A stretch of 64,000 nucleotides of DNA from Margaritifera margaritifera (taxonomy: Eukaryota > Mollusca > Bivalvia > Unionida > Margaritiferidae). Position 1 is the stretch's first letter. The number at the start of each line of letters is the position of its first letter. Shown here piece after piece: positions 26,034 through 37,900 of this stretch. The notes beneath the pieces are model-generated. The model did no database searches, was not told where the DNA came from, and saw only the letters and a program-made list of their open reading frames with translations. The DNA is taken from positions 1,038,501-1,102,500 of the forward strand of contig JAQPZY010001548.1 in assembly GCA_029931535.1 (NCBI GenBank), read 5' to 3'. The position numbers and the translations under genes are program-made.

Positions 26034-28474
26034 TTATATCCTGGTGGTATTGTAAACTCGTCCTGTGCTTAAGTGTCCCAGCATGTTTCAGAAAACCCTT
26101 TCTTGAAAAGCAACAATTGACATCAAGTCTCTGCTTACCAATTGTTCCTTATCACTATGTATTTTGTGAGAGGAAAATTTAGAGTTTATATCCACTCTTC
26201 AACATATTCATTGTGATTGATCAAGTCCATCAATGTGTGTCCATCTGTCTGTCTGTTCCCCTTTTAATCTGAACCAGTTGAAGGAGGGTGATCATATTTG
26301 GTATGATATTTCACACACAAGGATGAAAATATGGTCTTATAAAAGGGGTGACCTCCCATGAGCAGGACAAAATGGTTAAAATATAATATTTTGGTGTTGG
26401 GCAAGGTGGAGTTATAAAAGGGCTTGTCTATCTTGGGAGGGGCCTCTGAAGTAGGGCATTACTGTTTTAATTTATTTGATTCATGTTGTGTTACATGTTT
26501 GATATCCATGCATCAGTCAGATTGGGAAGAATCAAATTAGCCTACTAAATTTTAAATTAAAGAAATTAATATTTCAGTAAAGTTTTGTAATTTGAATGAA
26601 TTGTACAAGGGTAAAATAGTGTTGAATTAGAAATATACTTCTATTGCATTGAGTTTTTACAGACATTCATCACTTACGATACTTGTCAGTAACATATGAA
26701 AGTCACTTGCCTGGTTGAACAGGCTCTTGTAGCTATCACTTGCCCTGACCAGAGTTTTACTTTCCTCAGGCAGTCGGGCAAATGTTAATGTCAAGCACTG
26801 GCAGTACATACAAAAGCATGTGGATTTGCAGTGGTGAACCATCCGAGTTGATCTTGTTTCATACAGTTTTTAAATATTTCTATCACCATTATCTCTGGTG
26901 CTGTTATATTACATTAACAATAGAGTATTTCAGTAAAAGTCAGTGGACCCATTTTGCAATCTGTGAGTTTTGATTTATTTCTACAGAATTGTCACTTGAT
27001 GGTGCACTAATAGTTTATTCCAGGGCATTTGAAAGCAGAAAGATATTTTAAATTATTACACCAGTTACTTAGTATATACCAATGTAGATTCAGATGTATG
27101 AATCACAGACTAAATATTGAATAGTGTCGTTTCTAAAACATTAAGAGAGCTAATTAAAAATACCCGGTAGGTCTTATGTAGCTTGGATAATTTAGATGAT
27201 GAATTCCATTATCTTTGTCCTTTTTTTGCAGACATTAAAAACCTTTACATTCTCAACATGTACTTTAGAAGTCATAATCATATAAAAGTTAATGATTTCA
27301 TGAACACTGAACATTGTGATATATATGTACTTACCAAACTATAAATATTTTGCACAACAATTATACAGCATTTGGACAAAATAATGTAGATAGTTTATCT
27401 TGACATCTTTTCCTTGATGTGTATTCATACACAGAATTTGTAGCCTACCGAACTATCCATGCTTTGCAAAATTACTTTCTAGTGTGGACCATACAGGGAG
27501 ATGACAAATATGTACCTTTTTTTATAGAGTTTCTGCACTGTTTGATGTGTATTAATTGTTGTTATGCTGAATTGACTGTTAAAATGTTTTTTTGTTTTGT
27601 TTCTCATTCCCCTCCCAGGGACATGATTATCAATAAAAGTTCAAAGGTGAAAGGCAGCTGGAATTTCATGCTGTGCATTGTTTTTAGTGAATCATTACAG
27701 TCGTTGTTATTGAAAAGTGAAATTGTAAATTGCCTCCACTCCTGTTTTTTTCTGTCTTGTAAAATATACAATTAAATGTTTAAGGAATAAAATAATGGAT
27801 AATCGAATGGGCTTTTCAGCATGCAAAATATGGTAAAATAAGTGAGACCCACTTCCTCCCTATTTTTGCCTTGTAAAACTCCAGTGCTTAAGAGGGAGGG
27901 GTGTGTGTGTGCTTTGTGTGTGTGAGGGGGTAAACTGCCCATGACTAGTGTATTCTTAGTACAGGTATTGATTAGCGGCATATGTATTTTTTTTACATCA
28001 AAAGTAGTAGTAAAATATGTCTTAAATTTGCTAGATTTGGGACAAAGAAGTAAATTCACTGTTTAAAATTGGCAAATTCAAAAATTACCATTTTATGTGG
28101 TCTTGTAGACTAGCAGTCAGATTTAGCTAAAAAAAGCATTTGGCATAATTCATAAACTGTTTTCATTGCCGACACCATTGCTGTTATTATAACTTAGTCC
28201 TACAATACATTACCCCTTCTTCATATTTACTACTGTTTGTGAAACATTATATCATTGAATTTCCTAGATAATCACATGCCTCATGTACACATGACTTAAT
28301 CTCCCCAGTATTGTAACATATTCGAATTATCATTAATTACTATAGTTGGTGTTTACATTGATATCACAGGAATCAATGTTAGCAAATCCATTAATTAATC
28401 TCAGTGAATGGATTTGAACTGAAGTCAGGTATGATTATTTACATTAGTTGCCTTCATTTCTCGTCTGTTTAAAA
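26034..28474. other. Non-coding stretch, no gene seen
   Basis: The text at about 26200-26460 (GTGTCCATCTGTCTGTCTG and following) resembles the start of common mollusc dispersed repeats. The rest shows no coding or RNA structure I can support. Confidence 0.5.
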
Positions 28475-28476
28475 TA

Positions 28477-29467
28477 CAGAGGAACCTCATTAATCCAGAC
28501 ACCTTCGTTTCCAGTGAATATGTCCGGATTAATGAGTTATCCGGATAATTGAATCATGCACATTTTTATTTTACGATGTCATCATACCATATACATATAC
28601 TGTACATGTACCTGTATTAGCTAGCTTTTCTGCAATTGTCGACTTGCCAATGTCTAAGGATGAGTCAGCTATAATATGCTGGGGGATATCTTAAATGGTA
28701 ACTTTTGGATGATCTTCTTTGAGCTGGCAAATCTTCTTGTTGATGCTGTCTGGTATCTCTACTTGTCTACGCTTGCTTGATGGTGTCGCCATAATAATGT
28801 AAAAAGTACAACGAATACGAACTGATATCTCGCAGTTAAATGCGTTATGGTAAACTAATAAACTGCAGTCATTTTTATAAGTTGTATTTTACAACTGTTC
28901 TAGCTGCTAATGAACCGTTAATTAACGTCATTTTTTATTCTGAAATGAAGCCCTTTACTGTCCACATTTGAAATCAATCAACTTTATTTGTACAGCCATC
29001 AACAAACTCTGTTTATTTAATTATTAACACCCCAGTTGAGGACTTACAAAAACAGACATTGTTTATACAATCACTGGTTACAATACGGTCATGCTACTTG
29101 AAGTTTTTCCACACACATGATCACGTTATCAGTTTATAACTTTAACATGCCACTAGAATTTGACCTATCAGAGATTGATACATTGACACACCTCCAAATT
29201 TGCATAGGTGAATCTGTGTTATCCAACTGACTGTATTTTCATATATGTTTCTTCCAATTTTCTTATTTTTGGACAGATTATTTCCAGATTATCGAAGCAA
29301 GTTTTATAGCAATTTTACACTTTGGTCCCCCATTTTGATTTCTGGATCCGGAACGTGGATTTCTTGCTTAATGGAGCAAATTAATGTTTAGGAATTCTGT
29401 TCCCATTGAACTATGTCTGGATAGCAAGGTTTCCGGATAAACCGAGTCTGGATTAACGAGGTTCCTG
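28477..29467 (-). mobile_element. Tigger/pogo-like transposon relic, 991 bp, TA-flanked
   Basis: The ends are CAGAGGAACCTCATTAATCC and, on the other strand, CAGGAACCTCGTTAATCCAG, each next to a TA dinucleotide. Between them, on the minus strand from an ATG at 28790-28792, lies a decayed N-terminal transposase segment (separate entry). Confidence 0.85.
28614..28792 (-). pseudogene. Tigger/pogo transposase N-terminal helix-turn-helix relic
   Basis: The frame starts MATPSSKRRQVEIPDSINKK, continues LKEDHPKVTI, meets a TAA, and resumes DIPQHIIADSS and DIGKSTIAEKLAN. Basic start, acidic-helix and '(D)IGKSTI' turn are as in the CENP-B/pogo DNA-binding domain. The in-frame stop and absence of a DDE domain show it cannot encode a transposase. 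Confidence 0.7.
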
Positions 29468-29883
29468 TATAGTATATTAGGTTTTATGTAAAGATTATTT
29501 ATTTTAGGTTTTAGTGTTTGCACGTGTTTTTTGGTGGCTAAACTTTAAAGTTCTGTGCACTCTTCTTGCTCACTGAACTGTCTTGAATGCCCTGCACGTA
29601 GTGGATGATTGACTAGAAATTATCTGTGCAAGACTGCTATTGAAAGCACGAGTCCCAAGTGGACATTATATTGCTCACCTGACTTGCCTATTATATGAAC
29701 AGATAACTCTTTTGCAGAATGGATCCATTAAATGAAATTCTATACTTGTGATGGGTTTCTGATATACACTATAAAAAAATATCAGGATATACAAGTATAA
29801 TGTAACTATTATACAGATTTCTTGTTTATTTTCGTTCAGTTAATGATGTAATATCTTTATAAAAGCTCCTATTTTTGTTTCAG

Positions 29884-30120
29884 GAATTTCACATTGCTTA
29901 CATTTACATCAAGATGGCCAATTCTCCGAGACCTGGAGTGTGGGCACTTGAGAAATCAAAGGACAGTGGAAAGACATGGGAACCATGGCAGTATTTTGCT
30001 GATCACACATACGAGTGTGAGAAATATTTCCAGACAAAAGCAGACCAGCCTCTTGAAGCTGATGATCAAGTTGTTTGTGCAACTGCTTTCTCCAAGATTG
30101 TTCCTCTGGAAAATGGAGAG
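29884..30120 (+). CDS. LAMA5: Laminin alpha exon 1 of the visible set (LN domain, middle part)
   Basis: The exon encodes 79 codons in phase 0 on both sides. The acceptor is a T-rich tract ending TTTCAG at 29883, and the donor GTATAC follows at 30121. The peptide starts [20 protein letters not shown] and ends at PLENGE. It contains the alpha-chain LN blocks NSPRPG, W-ALEKS-D and PWQYFA, then two cysteines (ECEKYF, VVCATAF) expected in this domain. The beta-sandwich LN domain mediates laminin polymerisation. An acceptor here means at least one upstream exon must supply the signal peptide and the domain's first half. The open frame continues to 30288 beyond the donor, but this run loses laminin similarity immediately and is read as intron. 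Confidence 0.93.
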
Positions 30121-33100
30121 GTATACAATATTCACTGTTTTCTCCAGGATGTTCAATTGCATGAATGCCCCCTAAATGTAATGAATTCCCACTTAAAAAA
30201 GAGCAAGCATGCAAAAATCACACACAGTCGATTTACCAGGAGTAACAAAACTTGTCACGTTCATCAATATTTACAGAGCCAAGTCTGATCATATAAGCAG
30301 TTGATTTCTAGATCAACTGCCACAATCATGTGCTTACTAAGTGATTTTTGGAATTGAGTACTGAGGCACTTTTATTGATTATCTAGTTATTAAAAGCATT
30401 TTACCAACTGCTCTTGGCATGATGAGCAAGATCTGTGCATATTAATGAGATAATTTTCTATCTGATTGGCTAAGCTTTTTACAGTGCTGGAGACTGAAAT
30501 CTGTGCATATTAATGAGATACCTTTCATCTGATTGGCTGAGCTTGTTTCCTCTCTAGATCTAGCAACTATATTTTTCATCCGATTTCTATCAAACTTGGT
30601 AAATGGGTTTATTTCATAAAGATCTTGGATCAGTTCAATTATGGATATGAGACTATGCATATTAATTATGCCTTTATTTTTAGAGATTATCAGGATATAG
30701 TAAATTAGGTAGAATCAACATGATATAAAGTTTGTGAGATAGTTTACATAGGTTGTGCAGTTATAATACTATATACAGTAAAACCTGTCCTAGCTGTCAC
30801 CTGTGTTCAGTGGTCATTCTAATTTCCCCCTGGGAAATTTCCTATATAAATGCCCAGTATTTAATGGTCACCTGCTTTCAGTGGCCAGGTGTTTCTTAAT
30901 GAAACCATGGTTTTACCATGCCTTATGTGGTCACTGGAGTGTCTCAGCAGTGACCGCTCCAAGGATGCAAATTAAATGCTTCTTTTATTTGATCAGCAAG
31001 GCATTGTTTAGATAAAGGTATATCATGTGAATTAATGTTTAAGCATTTCATCTCTCGATTGTACTTACTGTACTCCAATCATGGTGTCAGTCAAACTCAA
31101 AGGTGTCAACATGTCGGCTTCGAAAGCAAAGTGGTTTTTGTCCTTACATGAGAGAATCAAAGCAATTCATTTGCTGGATAGGGGATGGAGTAGTCGTGTA
31201 GTTGCAGCAGAAATGGAAGTCAGGCGAACTCAGAATTAAGGGATTGTATTATTAAGCGGAAGCGAGATAATATTGCCAGTTTTGAGAACAACGTTAATCC
31301 TGACTGTAAGAGATAAAGTACAATCACACCAAATGAGTAGAAATACATGTACACTGTACTTGTGATATCCCTTATGGTTTATATGCTACTCACAATAGCC
31401 TCAAGAAGCTTCTTTTCATTCCTTAGCCATCAAAGATCTCGAATAAAAGCCGACTGTCTTTTGATCTCGGTGAGTTTGAGCAGCTGCTTAATCCATCAAT
31501 TGTTTGAAGTGTGAACACCTGTTTTCATGCCTAATTATACCAGCTGGCCTAACAAAAAGTCATTTTTGTGTTTGACAATCACAGGTAAGCTGTCAGTTAG
31601 TAATTTTATTTAGATGTCGTTTCTGCTAATAAGTGATGATTTAATGTACATGATGAATTAAAGTGGAACTTTTTATTTTATTATTTTGTTATTTTTCTAT
31701 TTGCTAATTAGCTGAACTAAATATACATCACTCCCTCGATAACTCGCGAACCCGCTTATAACACGGGGTCATGTGTGGATCCTACTTTTTTTACTAGAAA
31801 ATGCCCCAAAAATTGGCCCCTATTTGTTGAACATGAAAAAATTCACGATCAAAGTTGGTAAATGCAAACTCGTTATATCGCTCATTTTATTGTTGAAAAC
31901 AGTGGTTAGTACCAGGAAATTTGAATCAACATCATGAAATTCTCAACTTTTAATATGAGATCATGTATTTTGTTAAATTTTCTTTCCTAACAACATTCCC
32001 AGTACACTGTAAATAACAATATTTGACGAAATTTTGATGAATGAAAATGTTACTAATGCCTACTGGTAGCAACAATTTATAATAAGTTGTGTCAAGTGAA
32101 ATTTGTGTTTTAGTTCTATCTTTTAATTCGGTTTCAGTGTAATCATCATAAATGCAATATGCCCTCTTGTATTCAAAATTGAAAAATATCATTCAACCAT
32201 CACTGCTATGTCTGGGAGCATTTCCGTGAGAACCTAATTAAGTGCCAACCGTTTTTTTTATCTCCAACATTGGGAAGTATTTGTTGTGTTGTTACACTCA
32301 AATAAAAGCAGACCTGCTTTGTATGATCACATTAATTACATCTTTTGTATAAAATCAAATAAAGGAGGGTGGAATAAAATAAAAGTTAAAAGGCGTGCAA
32401 ACCCTACATGTGTAAGAGCTAGCGGTCACGGCCTTGTGTCAGGTGAGCTCATTTCAGTTGATCAATCAAACACTGTTATAAATATTATTATGGAAGTAAT
32501 ATAACCAAACTACCTTAAATTAGCCTACTAATTCACAATTGTGATCAAAGATAGTAAGGCAACCAAGCCAAATGAGTACTTGGTGAATACAAAGCTTTGT
32601 TTCACAGATACAGTTCCAGAATTTGTAGTGAACTTAAAATTTCTAAATTGCCACTCGAAGATTTCCTCAAGGATAAGAAGAAGTTTCACTATTACTTGAA
32701 ATGAAATCACAGGATCCATATTTTATTAATAGAACAATAAATAATTAGAGTTTCGACGTTGATAGTTGTTTCACGAAATGTCTATAGTTTTTGTAAAAAA
32801 GGAATCTTGTTTTGTTGTGAATCAAAAACAGCAAAAAAAAGTGACGTAATACACAATGTTTTCGCGTACACGTGTTGTTGAAACCGCTTGGACTAATGTT
32901 GTTAACGATTTTTCAGCAGTTTGGTATCTTGAAAATAAAGGTAATTTATACCAAAAAGCGAAAAACTACATTAGAAAAAAGCTCTTCATTGACAATTATT
33001 CCCAATGCAATTATAAAACGAGTATTCAGCTATTTAACAGCCCGAATCCCCCCCCCCCCGGTTTTCTCAGTGTCCAACAGGGATGGCATTCCCATTCCCT

Positions 33101-34890
33101 TCTTAATTTTTTGAGGTCCCTCGGTAACTTGCACCCTCACTTATAGTGCGGTCTATGTTTTTGGACCCTGTTGTGCACAAGTTATCGAGTGAGAGGCGTA
33201 TGTATTTTGATAGCATACTAATACTACTAATTATAATGCTATTTGGTGCATAGTACATGCATTTGTCATGAACCAAGGTTGAGAACTGAACCTGCCTTCA
33301 GAGGTAACCTGTCTTCAAAGGCCACTTTTTTGCCCATTCCCATGCGTGACCGCTGAACACAGGTTTGACTGTACATGTAAGCCTGCTTAGTGAAATAGTA
33401 AACTCATAAGTTATGTAAGCCAGGTGAGTGATGTCAGCAAGACCCACTTATGCCTCATGTTTATGTATCTGGTCCCAGAACTTGCCATTTTCCATTTCAG
33501 ATTGTAGTTTCCTTGATCAATGGTCGTCCTAGTGCTCTGAACTTCACTTATGCAGATACTCTCAGGAACTGGTTAAAGGCTACCAATGTCCGGTTGCGTC
33601 TGCTTCGCACCAAGACTCTTCTAGGACATCTGATGGCAGTTGCTAGACAAGACCCCACTGTATCAAGAAGGGTATATATTCAGAATATCAAGGAAAAGAT
33701 ATTAAAACTTGACTTAATAGTTGAGAGGAAGCTATACAGTAGGACCCCGCTATAGCACGATGGTCGGGATCCACAAAACGAGATCGCGCTATGTCCCGAA
33801 CTGTGCTATAACCAACCTAGACAAAACCAAGTCATTTAGCTGAAGAAAATGATGCATGCACCCAAAAAATGGGGGGGGGGGGAGGGGGTTAAATTGTGGG
33901 CTCAAAACAATGTGCTTCATTGGCACAGTTATCATCTTAAATCAATGCATATCAAATGACAAATACACATGCAGTGAAAACAGAGATTGCACATATAATA
34001 TTTTACTTTATTCAGAGAACCATGCATTGGTACATTTATATGTACATGGCTAATGTATAGCATGAATAGTTAAAGGATCAACACGTGTACTCACCAGCCG
34101 ATCTCATGGCATGCGTAGGAGCGAGTCCATAATAATTCCATCGAAAATATGCACACAGAAGTATAATATCATTGTCTGATGAAGTTCTGAAATCCTACAT
34201 CGTCGTCTAGTCATTGTAAATCGTCGTCGTCTAGTCATCGTAAATCCCGTCCGGCTCCGATTCCTCGGCTTTACTGTCATATGCGGGCGCTTATGCGGAG
34301 ACTGAGCTTGGGCTCTGAAAGTAACACTTTGATCATAAAGTATGGTATGGAGATCTATGTAGGTAGAGGTGGGGTATAGTATGGAGATCTATGTAGGTGG
34401 AGGTGGGGTATGGTATGGAGATCTGTGGGTGGATGTGGGCTATGGTATGGAGATCTATGTAGTTGGAGGTGGGTATGGTATGGAGATCTATGTAGGTGGA
34501 GGTGGGGTTAGAGGTAGGTGGAGGTGGGGTATGGCATGGAGATCTGTAGGTGGAGGTGGGGTATGGTATGGAGATCTGTCTGGGTGGAGGTGATGTATGG
34601 TATGGAGATTTGTGGAGGTGGGGTTAGAGGTAGGTGGAGGTGTGGTTAGAGGGAGGTGGGGTATGGTATGTAGGTGGCGGCGGGGTATGGTATGTAGGTG
34701 GCGGCAGGGTATGGTATGTAGGTGGAGGTGGGGTTAGAGGTAGGTGGAGGTTGGGTTAGAGGTAGGTGGAGCTGGGGTTAGAGGTAGGTGGAGGTGGGGT
34801 ATTATGGTATGGAGATCTATAATTATGTGGGGAATACCTACACTGAAAACTTCGTCTGTCTGTCTGGCTGGCTGACTGGCTGGCTGGCGC

Positions 34891-34930
<40 letters not shown>

Positions 34931-37900
34931 CAGTGTAGTGAAATAAGTCACAGATAAATTGAAAACTTTCAATTTGTCTATCTTTGTGTAATAAAATCCA
35001 TTGAAATCCATAATGCTTGACATTTTAAATCCATTTATATGATAAATCCATGATTCAAATATAGGTCACATACCAGTATATAAATAGTAGTTATTTCCAT
35101 ATGTCTTACAAATAAACAATAAAAGTTGTTAAGTCCACATTTTTGTGATTCACAGTATCCTATAAATGTCACTATCTAATGTCATCTTGTACAAAGTCCA
35201 AGAATTAATCCTCATAGTCTGATAAAGTTCTGAAATCCTACATCGTCGTCTAGTCATTGTAAATCGTTGTCGTCTAGTCATCGTAAATATCGTCCAACTC
35301 CAATTCCTCGACTTTACTGTCATATGCAGGTGCTTATGCAGAGACTGAGCTTGGGCTCTATAAGTAACACTTTGATTATAAAGTCTGATATCTATTAAAG
35401 GATGCAACTAAACACTTGTCAATTGTGTGGCAAGATCACAGGGAATTCAAATAACCACAAATTAAATCAAAACTTTATTGCATCAAACACAGTGTTTATA
35501 CAGCAAAACACAAATATTAACACAAATACAGGTTGTTCGGATTTGCACGAAAATGGAATCAATATACTTACTAGTAAACACCCATGGTAAACAACATTGA
35601 TGGGCACTTCACTTTGCGGTAGGTAGTATTTAATTTACTGGTAATATTTTCAAATTATTACAATCCAAATAACTGAAAATACAAGTATTGTGCAATGAAT
35701 ATCGTCATGAAACGGATAAACACAGTGTATACCATAAATGCATTACTGAATGGGAATAGTGGCATGAAAAAGTACAAATTTTTGAATTGTCAGTACTTTT
35801 ATGTACTGCAATCATCTAGAGTTTCCGACATTACCCCATGATTTATAATTGTTTTTAATGTCGCACTTATAAGACGACTCCTACTCTGAATGAATCGAAT
35901 TTTAAGTAAAATAACATCTAGGTGGATCCTTGCAATAGACAAGTATCCCATATGACTGGAATTTCCTTCTTTTGGTGCCAACCCTAGCATAGATTCTGTT
36001 TAATATCAAACTATTTGATGAAGCCAAAAATATCTTTTTCAGCTAGACATTGAGATTTAATATTAGATATGCTTTGTTAACATGGTCTGAGATTTGCATA
36101 TATATTTGAGATACAATTTTCTGGATTGAAATCTACTTGTCTCCATTTCTTTTGTCCTCAAATGTAAGTCATTGAGACAAAAGCTTTGGACATCCTCATC
36201 TTCCAGTAGAATACATAGTACCATTCTCCTCGTCTTCATGTTACTCATGTGAATCTAATTGCTTTAATTGTATAGGTCTCTTCTTCAGATACATTATCTG
36301 ATCATAATCTGTTTGTTTTAGCAATAAAAGTGCTCCATTTTGTGCCCTTCCTCAAGTTTGAGTGATCATTAGGAGTTTTCTCATCACAGAGAAGTATACT
36401 CTATTTTCTTACTGAATTTCACTCTATCCCATAGACAAATATTTTGCATCCTAGTTGTTCATTTCATCATACAACACAGTAACTGATGCTATCCTAAGTC
36501 TCTGCTCCAATGATCAATAGTTCTTATGATACATGTCACTACTTGACCTGATTGTATTTTATTTCAAGTACCAGTACCGACAAGGTGTGGTGGCAAACGT
36601 GGACCAATCCTTGACAACCCATCACCACACATTCACACTTTGGCAGTGGTGATCTATCCTTTAATAGCTGGCACTGAATTTGGGACCAGATGTCAGCCAT
36701 CCTTGTATTTCATTCTCTCCTGCCCAGCATCACCAGTTCTGGATATGGTGATCTTTTTTCTAAACATAACTAGTCCCAGACTGAAGATGAAGATGGTGTG
36801 TGACACCTGGTCATGCCACCACCAGCCTTGACTTTGTCATGGAAGGACAGTGCAGTTTGGTGGATTTGGTGATTAGGTCTCCCATAATATCTACTGGTTT
36901 CGGCTCCATTGTGACTCAGTACTGGTTATTCGGATTTTTCTTTCTCATATACATGTAACACACCTCAGATTCTTGGTGATGTTCAAAGCCCATGCCTAGA
37001 GGTTACGATTCCCAAACATGGACAGACTTTCAATCTTGTTTATTCTCATTGACTTCTGCATCCTCTCTAGTCATTGCTACCATTGCAGGAGGCTTCTTTG
37101 TCATCCCACATCTCTGACTTCGAAGACATGTTTGCAACTCTCTTTTTGTCTACTTGATCTGAAAATATCCAGGGAAGACTCAGATTTCTGTGCATAAATT
37201 GAAGAAGTCTTCTGGTTTTTGCCTCCATATTTTTGTCTTCCTTTGCTTGCTCCATCAGTGGCCACTTCAAGAATTTATGCATCTGTTGATATCATAATGA
37301 ATAAAGACCCCATTATCTACAGGCCTTTTACAATGACAACTCTTGTCTTATTTCAATCTAGCCTTCTACAAAACACATACTTGTCTTCCCAGGGCTTGAA
37401 ATTAGTTGTAGTCCACAGTCCAAGGTTAGTCAATTTTCTGTTGGACTAGTGGTTTTCATAATTTTAATAGTTTGATGGCTAGTAAAGTTTAAGTTTTAGC
37501 CAGTAAGTGTTTGTGGGAAGGACTAGTGAAATTTCAGCAGGACTAGTATATATCTCAATCTGCTTTTGGCTACAAAGAAATTTGTGTTAAATTCTTGTTC
37601 CAAACTGAAGTCACAGCCATTAACAGAGATATTGCAGGCCAGGGAATGTCAAAGTGATCTTTTGTAGGCATGGTGTAGTATGATGACTCGAGTGAACAGG
37701 CTGGTAAAACCCACAAAAACCAGGATGAAAGTTGAACAGAAAGTGAAATTTCCAATGAAGAACTGTATTCCATAATGGTGGAACAAAAGAAGATAAACAT
37801 TTTCACACCCTCAAGAAATCGCTTGAAAGCTGAAACTTCACAAAGACTGATGACTATAATGTTGGAGGGGGATATAAATTGTATACTTTTCCATCCTCCA

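Larger units (their letters stand above)
30776..33371 (+). mobile_element. Tigger/pogo-like transposon relic, 2.6 kb, TA-flanked, with a nested element
   Basis: The left end is CAGTAAAACCTGTCC with GTTCAGTGGTCA inside. The right end read on the other strand is CAGTCAAACCTGTGTTCAGC. TA lies on both sides (30774, 33372). A transposase N-terminal relic lies at 31107-31312, and a second TIR element is nested at about 31724-33204. Confidence 0.85.
30121..33500 (+). other. Laminin intron 1 of the visible set
   Basis: GT-AG. It contains a degenerate tandem array (30425-30773), a Tigger-like element (30776-33371) with another TIR element inside it, and a short tail of the array resuming at about 33400-33455. 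The interval 30121-30425 shows nothing. Confidence 0.8.

Noticed and set aside
30121..30288. Extension of laminin exon 1 to the end of its open frame
   Set aside because: Laminin similarity stops exactly at a good GT donor and resumes in phase at 33501.
32856..33146. 96-codon plus-strand frame as a separate gene
   Set aside because: It lies inside the nested TIR element, shows no known motif, and runs through a C-run.
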